Part shown: piece after piece, positions 23,001-32,392 of the stretch
How the letters are laid out: each line of letters opens with the position of its first letter
Numbering within the stretch: the first letter of the stretch is position 1
NCBI GenBank assembly: GCA_015501605.1
Contig: JADNRZ010000024.1
Location: 372,001 to 436,000 of the forward strand
DNA from: Panaeolus papilionaceus
Taxonomy: Eukaryota > Basidiomycota > Agaricomycetes > Agaricales
Direction of reading: 5' to 3'
DNA: 64,000 bases
The notes under the pieces: model-generated
Databases searched by the model: none
Seen by the model: the letters and a program-made list of their open reading frames with translations, nothing else
Told to the model about the DNA's origin: nothing
Program-made: the position numbers and the translations under genes

Positions 23001-25393
23001 CACTCATAGGGTCCTGAAGCGTCTAGAGGAACATGGTCTCTGCCTCCGTCTGGAGAAATGCGAGTTTGAGAAGACACGCATTGAGTACCTTGGGCTTATC
23101 GTTGCTGAGAACCGAGTCGAGATGGATCCTGTCAAAGTTGCTGGAGTTGCTCAATGGCCCACCCCCACCAATAGGAAAGAAGTCCAATCTTTCCTGGGTT
23201 TTGCCAACTTCTATCGACGGTTCATCAAGGACTTCTCTCATCATGCACGTCCCCTCTTTGATCTTACCAAGAGCTCCACTGAGTTTTCCTGGTCTCCTGC
23301 TGCCGCTACTGCCTTCCAGTCCATCAAGGATGCTGTCACCTCCTCCCCTGTCCTTGCTGCTCCCAATGATGATCTCCCTTTCCGGCTTGAAGCTGACTCT
23401 TCAGACTTTGCCACTGGTGCTGTACTCTCTCAACAGTCTCCAGAAGATGGAAAGTGGCATCCCATTGCTTTCTTCTCCAAGTCACTCTCTCCTGTCGAAA
23501 GGAACTATGAGATTCATGACAAGGAAATGCTTGCAATCATTCGAGCCTTGCAGGAATGGAGACACTTCCTTGAGGGTGCCCGCCACAAGTTTGAGATCTG
23601 GACTGACCACAAGAACTTGGATACTTCATGTCGTCTCAGAACCTCAACCGCAGGCAAGCCCGCTGGTCTCTCACTCTGGCGCGCTTTGACTTCGTCATGC
23701 AGCACAAGGCAGGAGCTACTATGGGAAAAGCAGATGCCCTCTCACGTCGGTCTGACCATGGTTCTAGTGAACGTGACAACCAGAACATCACCCTCCTCAC
23801 CCCGGGATGTTTGCAGTTCGTGCACTAGAAGGTCTGGAATTTGTTGGACAGGAACGCTCTCTGGTTCGTGAGATCCGTCGACATTCCAAGGAGGCCTCTG
23901 ATCTTGAGGACACTGTGGCCAAGGCAGTCAAGGCGCTCAGAAAGACTGGATCTCAGTCTCTTCGCTCCTCAGAGTGGGATGAAGCTGATGGTCTTATCTA
24001 CTTCTGTGGAAAGCTCTATGTTCCACCAGGTGGTGATCTTCGTCGTCGCATTGTGGCTCTCTGCCATGACTCCACTCTTGCTGGACACCCTGGACGTTGG
24101 AAGACCTTGGAGCTTGTGTCTAGGAACTATTGGTGGCCTCGCATGTCTAAGTTCATTGGACTCTACACCAGCACCTGTGACATGTGTCTTAGGACCAAGA
24201 CCATCAGGCAGCGACCCCTTGGAGAACTTGAGCCCCTTGCTGTTCCTGACCGCCGTTGGGACCATATCAGTGTGGACTTCATTGTCGAGCTTCCTGAGTC
24301 CAATGGTTATGATGCCATCATGGTTGTTGTTGACTCCCTTTCCAAACGCGCCCACTTCACTGCTACCACTACCACTGTCTCTGCCCTAGGCACTGCCCGC
24401 ATGTATCGTGACCATATCTGGAAACTCCATGGCCTTCCATCCAAGGTAGTCTCTGATCGTGGTCCACAGTTCATTGCAGAGTTCACTACTGAACTCTACA
24501 GGCTGCTTGGGATTGAGCCAGCTCGTAGCACTGCCTATCACCCTCAAACTGATGGACAGACTGAGCGTGTCAACCAGGAGTTGGAACAATACCTCAGGCT
24601 CTACATCTCTGAGCGACAGGATGACTGGTACGACATCCTTTCCATGGCTGAGTTTGCCTACAACAACCATGTCCACTCCTCCACCCAGCAGACTCCCTTC
24701 CTTCTAGACTCTGGTCAACATCCTCGTATGGGCTTTGAACCTCTTCCTCCCTCCCGGATGGAAACTGTGAATGAGTTCACTGATAGGATGAAGACCGCTC
24801 TTGAGGAAGCACGTGCTGCCTTAGCAGCTGCTAAGGAGGACATGGCTAGGTACTACAACCGGCGTCGCACCAAGGCTCCTGAGATCAAGCCTGGAGATCG
24901 TGTCTACCTTGATGCCTCAGACATCCAAACCACTCGGCCATCCAAGAAGCTCTCCCACAAGCGAGTTGGTCCTTACCCAGTCATTTCTAGTGTTGGAAAG
25001 AATGCCTACCGTCTTCAGCTTCCTAAATCCCTCTCCCGCATCCATCCAGTCTTCCATGTTGTCAGACTCACTCCTGCTCCTTATGACCCCATCTCTGGTC
25101 GAAGAGCCAAGCTACCCCCACCTCCTGTGCTTGTTGACAATGTTGAAGAGTTCGTTGTGGAGAAGATTTTGAACAGCAAGTTCATCAGAGGCAAACTTCG
25201 ATACCTGATCAAATGGGAAGGATACGATGCTGGTTGGAATTCTTGGGAACCAGCTGACGATGTCCATGCTCCTGACCTCATCAAGGACTTCTATGCAGAG
25301 AATCCTAAGGCTCCAAAGGTTATCAGGACCACTTATGCTCACATTCCTTACAAACAGGCTGGACTTCATGCTTCGAGGGCGAAGCAATCCTAG
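20096..25393 (+). pseudogene. Chromo-2 Gag-Pol with six 1-bp deletions
   Basis: Same protein as Chromo-1 from ATG 20096 to the stop at 25391-25393. Compared with Chromo-1 it lacks single bases near 21708, 21740, 21819, 21937, 23620 and 23803. The first four hit the protease region and the last two the RNase H to integrase region. Elsewhere there are only about ten substitutions over 5.3 kb. The codon that is TGA in Chromo-1 is CGA here, and the integrase second Asp is followed by Arg, as expected for the family. Whether the deletions are real or base-calling errors cannot be told from the sequence. Confidence 0.92.
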
Positions 25394-25404
25394 AGGGGGG
25401 GTAA

Positions 25405-25812
25405 TGTCAGGGGATCTCCTGCTACCTCCTATCCCTTTCCTTATTCTTGTCTCTCTTGTCTCTCCCTTCCCCTATTTCCCTTTGCTCTATTTTATTATCT
25501 GGACACACCATGGACTCATATATATTATATTACACTCTCCTTTAGTTGTCACTCATTTGTTATTCACTTGTTTCCACTGTTACATAGTCATTCCTTTGTG
25601 TTTCCCTTTGTTTATTCCCAAAGGCATTGTTTGGCATCAAGGCTGATGCCAATGCCAGCTCATCACTTAAATAGCTGTTTCACCTGGGTTTGATCCTTTA
25701 CCTCTTTCTCTTTGGATCTCCCCCAGGTGAGCCTACTTCCTGTATTTATGTAGAGCTGATATATATCTTTGGATCTCCCCCAGGACTTGTGTGTGTCTGA
25801 GGTGCCCTTACA
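25405..25812 (+). repeat. Chromo-2 3' LTR
   Basis: 408 bp, near-identical to the Chromo-1 LTRs, preceded by a G-rich polypurine tract. It ends ...CCCTTACA and runs straight into Chromo-3 RT sequence. Confidence 0.94.
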
Positions 25813-28426
25813 ATTACCTTTAGTGGATGATTTGCTTTACAAACTCCAAGGAGCGAAATACTTTACTAAATTCGATGTCAGATGGGGTTACAACAATGTT
25901 CGAATCAAGAAAGGAGATGAATGGAAAGCTGCCTTCAAAACCAAATTTGGATTATTCGAACCTACGGTTATGTTTTTCGGATTGTGTAACTCACCTGCAA
26001 CCTTTCAAGCTATGATGGACTCGCTATTTGAAGAACCAATAAGACGCAATATGGTTATCATCTATATGGACAACATTCTCATTTTTGCTAAAACTAAAGA
26101 AGAATTGGAAAAATATACCAAAGAAGTTCTTAAGATTCTCCAAGAGAACGATCTCTATTTAAAACCAGAGAAATGCGATTTTTATAAAACATCAATCAAT
26201 TATCTAGGATTTACAATCTCTGAAAACAAGATCACCATGGATTCATCCAAAGTACAAGGAATCACTGAATGGCCAGCTCCCAAGAACATCAAGCAAGTTC
26301 AATTGTTTTTAGGATTTGGAAATTTCTATCGCAGATTCATTCGCAAATATTCAGACAAAGCCAAACCCCTAAATCGTTTATTAGAAAAAGGAAAACCATT
26401 TGAATGGAAGCAAGAACACCAAGAAGCTTTTGATAATCTAAAACAAAACTTCTCTGAAGAACCAGTACTTATTATGCCTGATGCAACTAAACCATTTTAT
26501 ATCGAAGCCGATGCATCCAAATATGCATCAGGAGCAGTTCTTGTTCAAACTGATGAAGGTGGACTACAACACCCATGCGCTTTCATTTCAAAATCATTTT
26601 CACCTACTGAAAGAAACTATCAAGTATATGATCAAGAACTTCTAGGAATTATTCGAGCACTTGAAGAATGGAGACACTATTTACAAGGATCATATCATCC
26701 AGTTACTGTCTTTTCCGATGATAAAAACCTCACTTATTGGAGAAAAACTCAAAAACTCAATCCACAACAAGCTTGATGGGCATTGATGCTCACCGAATAT
26801 GACATTAAATTACAACATATGCCTGGAACCAAAATGATTCTATCTGACACCTTATCAAGAAGACCAGACTTTATTCCTGATGAAGATAATGACAATGAAG
26901 ATATAATCATGTTGCCAGATAACTTATTTATCAATCTCATTGATACTACACTCCAAGAAGGAATATTGCAATCAAGAAACTATGATCAAAACACTGCAGA
27001 TGCTATGAAGCTAATTATCGAAGATGGACCTAATGAACTCCAGAAAACAATTGAAGAATGGACGATCGAAGAAATCAATGGACAAAATGCACTATTCTTT
27101 AAAGGAAAAATATATGTTCTGAAAGATATGGAAATTAGGAAAAGAATTCTTCAGATGTTTCACAATCATCCAACAGCAGGACATCCAGGAGAACTTCAAA
27201 CCTACAATGCTATATTCCAACATTATTATTGGCCTGGAATGTGATCATTTATTAAGAAACATGTCAACGGATGTGGAACATGCCAACAATTTAAAATAAA
27301 TAGACATCCAACTCGACCACCCCTTATGCCAATCAAAGGACCCATTACTCTAAGGCCCTTTGCGCAATGTTCAATGGATCTGATCACAGATCTTCCTCCA
27401 TCTCAAGGATATGATTCAATTCTCTCTATTGTCAATCATGGCCTCACAAAAGGAATCATACTAGTGCCATGTCAGAAATTGATCACTGCTGAAGAGATTG
27501 CCACCCTTTTACTTAGCAATTTATATAAATGTTTTGGTCTACCTGGAAAAATGGTATCGGACCAAGGACCAAACCTTGCAGCACAATCATTCAGAGAACT
27601 ATTGAAACTTCTAAATATTGAATCAAGCCTGTCCACTGCCTACCATCCACAGACAGATGGAACCACTGAACGATTTAATCAAGAGATCGAAGCATACCTA
27701 TCCATTTATTGCACTGCACACCCAGAAGAATGGCCCTCAGCACTACCAACCCTGGAATTCACTCATAATAACTGACAACATGCAGAACAAACACACACTC
27801 CTTTTGAACTTATGTTTGGAATTAGCCCAGTAGCAATTCCCCTTGCTTTCAAAAACAGTAAAATCCCTGCAGTAACAGAACGACTCAAGATCTTAAATCA
27901 TATCAGAGAAGAAGCTCTTGCTGCCCATGAACTAGCTCGACTCAAAATGATAGAACAAATCAAAAACAATTATGAACCATTCAAAGAAGGCCAAAAAGTA
28001 TGGTTGGAAGCAAAGAATCTAAATTGAACATACCACAAAAAGATTGGACCAAAAAGAGAAGGACCTTTCAAGATCTCTAAAGTCCTAGGACCAGTGACTT
28101 ATCGACTAAAATTACCAAAACATTGGAAAATTCATGATGTATTTCACGCTGCTTTGCTTACACCATATAAAGAAACAGAAATCCATGGACCTAATATGAC
28201 AAAACCCCCTCCAGATCTGATTAATGGAGAAGAAGAATATGAGATAGATTGAATTCTAAAACATCAAAGGAAAGGAGGAGAATTTGAATTTCTCACGTTA
28301 TGGAAGGGATATCCCGAAGAGGAAGCGACTTGGTTGAAAGCAAAAGATTTCTCACATGCAAAAAGAATTTTGACATCTTACCAACAACGACATCCCAACA
28401 CTCTTGTATCTAAACAACGGAAATAA
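25813..28426 (+). pseudogene. Chromo-3: 5'-truncated, A+T-rich chromovirus pol relic
   Basis: One reading frame from the middle of reverse transcriptase ([10 protein letters not shown]) to a final TAA at 28424-28426. It covers RT, RNase H, integrase zinc finger and core (TDLPPSQGYDS, VSDQGPN, TDGTTERFNQE) and a chromodomain (about 28235-28345). Five in-frame TGA codons (26774, 27242, 27773, 28025, 28250) interrupt it, each at a position where the family usually has Arg. There are no frameshifts over 2.6 kb. The RT active site reads YMDN instead of YMDD (about 26062-26076), a GAC to AAC change in a CpG. It is a different, older family from Chromo-1/2; LTRs, gag and protease are missing. Confidence 0.9.
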
Positions 28427-28583
28427 CATGTCATTACATGTGAAGAATACTCTCAAGAAAGTTGCCTCATTGACTTCTTTGTTCTCTAACCCTGGATCCT
28501 CACCCACACCTGCATCCTCTCCTACCTCACCAAAGCCACCTGTCGTCGCCTGCTCTCTCTCACCCAATCTGCAAGCGAAAGCA
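28427..28583 (+). other. Short spacer before the palindrome
   Basis: 157 bp after the Chromo-3 stop, including a Ser/Pro-coding stretch (about 28480-28560). It may be the 3' end of Chromo-3 or target DNA. No LTR is recognisable. Confidence 0.35.
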
Positions 28584-28699
28584 TCAGCCAGGTAAGCTAT
28601 GGTATAAGAACTGAGTTGAGCTGGTGGAATCCATGGATATCTAATGGATTAAATACAAGACATTAGTAGGTATTGTATAGGATTAATAGCAGTAAGTAA

Positions 28700-29060
28700 G
28701 GGAATTAGTATGGGTAGGTAAGAGGGTGGGTGCAGGGGGGGTTGGGGTAGGGTGTAGGGGGCGGGTGCAGGGGATAGGGTAGGGGGATGGGGTGGGGGGA
28801 TGGGGTGGGGGGATAGGGGGACAGAGTAGGGGGATGGGTAGGGGGTGGGTGCAGGAGTGGGTGCAGGAGTGGGTGCAGAAGCAGGTGCAGGGGACGGGGT
28901 GGGGTAGGGTGATGGGGTAGGGGGCAGGTGCAGGAATTAGTATGGGTAGGTAAGGGGGCAGGTGCAGGAGTGGGTGCAGGAGTGGGTGCAGGAGTGGGTG
29001 CAAGAGTGGGTGTAGGAGCAGCTGCAGGAGTGGCTGCAGGAGCGGGTGCAGGGGGTTGGG
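28700..29060. repeat. GTGGGTGCAGGA minisatellite in left arm
   Basis: Degenerate tandem units such as AGTGGGTGCAGG and GGGGGATGGGGT. The inverted partner is at about 31885-32245. Long Pro/His-rich open frames here are products of the repeat and not genes. The G-rich strand has many G-runs and could form quadruplexes. Confidence 0.8.
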
Positions 29061-29344
29061 GTCAGTAGGTCAGGGGTGAAAAGTGAGCAGATAGTACAGA
29101 CTGGATGGTATCCAGGGATGAAATGCGGGTGCATGCAGAGGGGATACAGAGCAGGTGCAGGTTGGATGTAAACTGGGTGCAGGCTGGATACTAAAGTGGG
29201 TTGGGTGCAGATGCAGCCGATAAAGCAACCAATTGGGGAGGCAGGCACAATGTTCAGGTACCTGGGTAGTGGGTCCTAAAATCAATGGCATGCAGGGGGG
29301 TGCATATTGGGTGGTCAGGTATGGGTGCACAGAAAACCACTTAC

Positions 29345-29505
29345 CTCGCTTGCAATTCAGGTGAATATCCCTGTTCTGTTACAGCTCTCCTTGCTCTTTC
29401 GGCCTCAGCCTTCTGCTCTGGTGTGTACTTGGCCAGAATTTCATGCACAGTGCAATGTCTGTATTCCATTGAAAGCTTGGACATTAAGGCCACATCTGGC
29501 CCCAG
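29345..29505 (-). pseudogene. Possible captured exon in the palindrome
   Basis: On the minus strand an open stretch of about 50 codons (YRHCTVHEILAKYTPEQ, then EAERARRAVTEQGYSPELQ) ends exactly at a strong GTAAGT splice donor (29344-29339). Its last 23 codons and the donor are duplicated in the right arm on the plus strand (about 29755-29832). I do not recognise the parent gene. It could equally be part of the element's own former gene. Confidence 0.4.
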
Positions 29506-29912
29506 CTCTCAGGCTACAATTGCCTGGCTTTTTCCAGCACTTCCTTGAATTGGTAGTTGTAGCAGTAGTCGGAGGTAGTCAATCAGAGGGTTGGGGGTTT
29601 GTACGGTTGTATCTTGGACCTCCAGTTGGCACTTGCATTGGCTGCAATTCTCTGATGAACATAATGTCTCAGCCCAATAAACACCATCATGTGGGATTGG
29701 ATCATATACATCAGTCCATATATCGATGTTGGTATTGTTGGTTCAGTGTTTTGGCAGAAGGCTGAGGCCGAAAGAGCAAGGAGAGCTGTAACAGAACAGG
29801 GATATTCGCCTGAATTGCAAGCGAGGTAAGTGGTTTTCTGTGCACCCATACCTGACCACCCAATATGCACCCCCCTGCATGCCATTGATTTTAGGACCCA
29901 CTACCCAGGTAC

Positions 29913-30214
29913 TGTAAGGGATAGGAATGCCCAGAAGCCAAGTTGATAATCGAGTGAGGAATCATCCTGATCCCCACTGGCCTATATACTACATCGGATA
30001 AACTATCTACCGGTATGCTGTGCACTAAATCTAAGAATAGGCTAAGGCTATGCGATATCAAATGATGGTGACGAAACAATCAGGAAAGGAGGCTGCGCAC
30101 TACGACAGGGGTATCAATGATGCAACGGGCGGCTGTACAGTGATCTAGAGATGATGACCAGGCTGTGCACCGTAACCGCGCTAGGGTGGGGGTTCTGTGA
30201 CAGATCCCCTGACA
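29913..30214 (-). repeat. KH element 3' LTR
   Basis: 302 bp. On the minus strand it starts TGTCAGGGGATCTG and ends CCCTTACA. A purine-rich tract (complement of about 30215-30227) precedes it. Confidence 0.93.
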
Positions 30215-30252
30215 CTATCTCCCCATCTAGATTTGCTGCCCCAGCAAATCCC

Positions 30253-31275
30253 TTAGCTTCCACGTCTACCGCCTCGTCCACTGCGCTCCCGGAAAACCAC
30301 ACCGCGACCACCCCTTGAAGGAGCAGTGGGGGGGATAGGGTTCCCAAGAGTGGGCGCAAGTGCTGAGAAGTGGGCTCTCATCGCATCAATGCTCATCGGC
30401 GAGCCAGGCGAGAGTGCCGGGGTAGGGTTGGCGGTCTGCATCACGGCTGTAGGCGCGATGGGAGTGTTGGGCTGGTTCACAGGTGTCGTCGAAGCTGATC
30501 GAGCACCTGGGGTAGCCACTGGTGAAGGTGGGGCGGCCGTGTTCATGACGATGGAGGGGACGACCGGAGTAGAGCCTGGAGCAGGGGTAGGAGTTGCCGA
30601 CGGTGCTGCAGGGGTTAGAGCGGCGGACTGAGGAATTGATGGTGGCGAGGGGGGCTGAGTGGCCGGAGCAGCCTGAACAATGGGAACAGGGGCTTCACGG
30701 AACTTCCCAGCGGTTGGCCTCCCACTGGCATCACGAGCAGGACCCGGAGCATCCCGCTGCCTAGGGGCGCGGACTCGGCGACGAGCGAGCCGCTTGCCCA
30801 ATACGACGAGGGCATTACCAACTTGAGAGTCGGTACCGCGAATAGAGACGTGGCGGGCACCAGCTGATCCGTCCTTTACCTCAAAGGCTCGGATGTGCGC
30901 ACCAGATAAGTCATGGATCTGTTTAAGACCCCTTCCACCTCGCCCAACCAGGTGCGCTGCCATCGCGTCGGGTACAATGACAGTGAGCAACTGCTGATCG
31001 GGTTTGTCGTCCTTCTGAGGGTAGGTGCCCGACATATGAAGGTGGGTGGGAATAGTGCCTTGTGGGGGAGTAGGAGCCGGTGGGGCGGGAGGCTCAGCCT
31101 TCTTCCGCTGACGGCGAGAGGGTTGGGTAGGTGCGATAGCTGCAATAGTCTGTTGGGTAGAGAGCTGGTTGGTGACGGAGCGAAGCTCCTCCTGGAGCAG
31201 CCTCATCCGCTCATAGAGTTGGTCGAACTGTTCAGTGACGAATTCTTCCAAGGACATCTCTGGTGTAGTAGACAT
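30253..31275 (-). CDS. KH-domain / RGG-tail protein of the LTR element
   Basis: 340 residues starting at the ATG at 31275, about 100 nt inside the 5' LTR. Residues 1-45 look like a coiled coil (FDQLYERMRLLQEELRS). After a Lys/Pro-rich linker, residues about 95-170 form a KH domain: a hydrophobic strand, the loop GRGGRG (GXXG), LKQIHDLSGAHI, and a C-terminal helix. An Arg-rich patch (GKRLARRRVRAPRQR) follows, then about 120 residues rich in Pro, Ala, Ser and Thr, and a C-terminal RGG/RG tail (SRGGRGVVF, GRGGRRGS). KH and RGG modules bind single-stranded RNA or DNA, so the protein is probably an RNA-binding, Gag- or nucleocapsid-like factor for the element; that role is inferred. The frame is intact and the second copy looks the same over its first bases, consistent with selection on the ORF. 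Confidence 0.85.
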   Translation of the reverse strand: MSTTPEMSLEEFVTEQFDQLYERMRLLQEELRSVTNQLSTQQTIAAIAPTQPSRRQRKKAEPPAPPAPTPPQGTIPTHLHMSGTYPQKDDKPDQQLLTVIVPDAMAAHLVGRGGRGLKQIHDLSGAHIRAFEVKDGSAGARHVSIRGTDSQVGNALVVLGKRLARRRVRAPRQRDAPGPARDASGRPTAGKFREAPVPIVQAAPATQPPSPPSIPQSAALTPAAPSATPTPAPGSTPVVPSIVMNTAAPPSPVATPGARSASTTPVNQPNTPIAPTAVMQTANPTPALSPGSPMSIDAMRAHFSALAPTLGNPIPPTAPSRGGRGVVFRERSGRGGRRGS

Positions 31276-31364
31276 TGGGAGCAGGGTGTGGGCGAAGGGT
31301 AGGGCTTGTAGGATGAGGAGTAGATGGTGTGCAGTGAGCTAGAGAGGTGCAGACTGCTGTAGAG

Positions 31365-31374
31365 ACTCGATTAT
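31365..31374 (-). other. Putative self-primer binding site of KH element
   Basis: On the minus strand ATAATCGAGT starts 2 nt after the 5' LTR. It is the exact complement of the LTR word ACTCGATTAT (minus strand, 31419-31410). Length and spacing are the same as in Chromo-1, but the sequences differ. Confidence 0.7.
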
Positions 31375-31376
31375 GA

Positions 31377-31678
31377 TGTAAGGGATAGGAATGCCCAGAA
31401 GCCAAGTTGATAATCGAGTGAGGAATCATCCTGATCCCCACTGGCCTATATACTACATCGGATAAACTATCTACCGGTATGCTGTGCACTAAATCTAAGA
31501 ATAGGCTAAGGCTATGTGATATCAAATGATGGTGACGAAACAATCAGGAAAGGAGGCTGCGCACTACGACAGGGGTATCAATGATGCAACGGGCGGCTGT
31601 ACAGTGATCTAGAGATGATGACCAGGCTGTGCACCGTAACCGCGCTAGGGTGGGGGTTCTGTGACAGATCCCCTGACA
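31377..31678 (-). repeat. KH element 5' LTR
   Basis: 302 bp; differs from the 3' LTR by one C/T transition. Contains TATATAG and the self-priming word. Confidence 0.93.
31410..31452 (-). promoter_or_regulatory. Predicted KH element LTR promoter
   Basis: TATATAG (minus strand, 31452-31446) lies exactly 33 nt before 31419, where ACTCGATTAT begins. The spacing equals that in Chromo-1 and Chromo-2, so 31419 is the likely transcript start. Confidence 0.6.
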
Positions 31679-32392
31679 GGTACCTGAACATTGTGCCTGC
31701 CTCCCCAATTGGTTGCTTTATCGGCTGCATCTGCACCCAACCCACTTTAGTATCCAGCCTGCACCCAGTTTACATCCAACCTGCACCTGCTCTGTATCCC
31801 CTCTGCATGCACCCGCATTTCATCCCTGGATACCATCCAGTCTGTACTATCTGCTCACTTTTCACCCCTGACCTACTGACCCCAACCCCCTGCACCCGCT
31901 CCTGCAGCCACTCCTGCAGCTGCTCCTACACCCACTCTTGCACCCACTCCTGCACCCACTCCTGCACCCACTCCTGCACCTGCCCCCTTACCTACCCATA
32001 CTAATTCCTGCACCTGCCCCCTACCCCATCACCCTACCCCACCCCGTCCCCTGCACCTGCTTCTGCACCCACTCCTGCACCCACTCCTGCACCCACCCCC
32101 TACCCATCCCCCTACTCTGTCCCCCTATCCCCCCACCCCATCCCCCCACCCCATCCCCCTACCCTATCCCCTGCACCCGCCCCCTACACCCTACCCCAAC
32201 CCCCCCTGCACCCACCCTCTTACCTACCCATACTAATTCCCTTACTTACTGCTATTAATCCTATACAATACCTACTAATGTCTTGTATTTAATCCATTAG
32301 ATATCCATGGATTCCACCAGCTCAACTCAGTTCTTACACTGTACGTGTTCTATATGTCAACTCAGTTCTTATACCATAGCTTACCTGGCTGA

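Larger units (their letters stand above)
19561..25812 (+). mobile_element. Chromo-2: second chromovirus copy, chimeric and without TSD
   Basis: The internal sequence is nearly identical to Chromo-1. The 5' LTR (19561-19965, 405 bp) has a divergent U3, while the 3' LTR (25405-25812, 408 bp) matches Chromo-1. Flanks are CTAGG on the left and ATTAC on the right, so no target duplication exists. The left neighbour is unrelated DNA and the right neighbour is the middle of another element's RT. This fits ectopic recombination between two copies. Confidence 0.92.
29913..31678 (-). mobile_element. Non-autonomous LTR retrotransposon encoding a KH-domain protein
   Basis: Two 302-bp LTRs (29913-30214, 31377-31678) differ at one base (C/T in a CpG), flanked by GGTAC at 29908-29912 and 31679-31683. 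The element reads on the minus strand. Its 1162-bp internal region is almost filled by one 340-codon ORF; no protease, RT, RNase H or integrase is present. LTR ends match those of Chromo-1/2 (TGTCAGGGGATCT and CCCTTACA), and the promoter-to-PBS layout is the same. A second copy starts at 63625. I infer trans-mobilisation by the chromovirus. Confidence 0.92.
28584..32392. mobile_element. Large palindromic (foldback-like) element carrying the KH LTR element
   Basis: The left arm (28584-29416, 833 bp) is repeated in inverted orientation as the right arm (29754-29912 plus 31684-32392), which is 35 bp longer because a short stretch near 32330-32370 is duplicated. The central unique loop is about 337 bp (29417-29753). 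The KH LTR element (29913-31678) was inserted into the right arm with TSD GGTAC. Arms contain a G-rich minisatellite and a splice donor-like exon end. The arms look nearly identical. The right end abuts Copia-3 integrase sequence; the left end abuts Chromo-3, so no matching target duplication is seen. Confidence 0.8.

Noticed and set aside
25813..28426. TGA recoding (alternative genetic code or readthrough) in Chromo-3
   Set aside because: TGA appears at Arg and not at one consistent functional site. The RT active site is also mutated, and neighbouring genes use TGA as a normal stop (for example the NLR gene).
28700..29060. Regular repeats considered as a CRISPR array
   Set aside because: Units are contiguous and degenerate without unique spacers, and the genome is fungal.
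28683..29248. Long Pro/His/Cys-rich open frames on the minus strand (and their copies at 31615-32258, plus strand)
   Set aside because: They are translations of the TGCACCCACTCC-type minisatellite in the palindrome arms; there is no start context, domain or codon bias of a gene.
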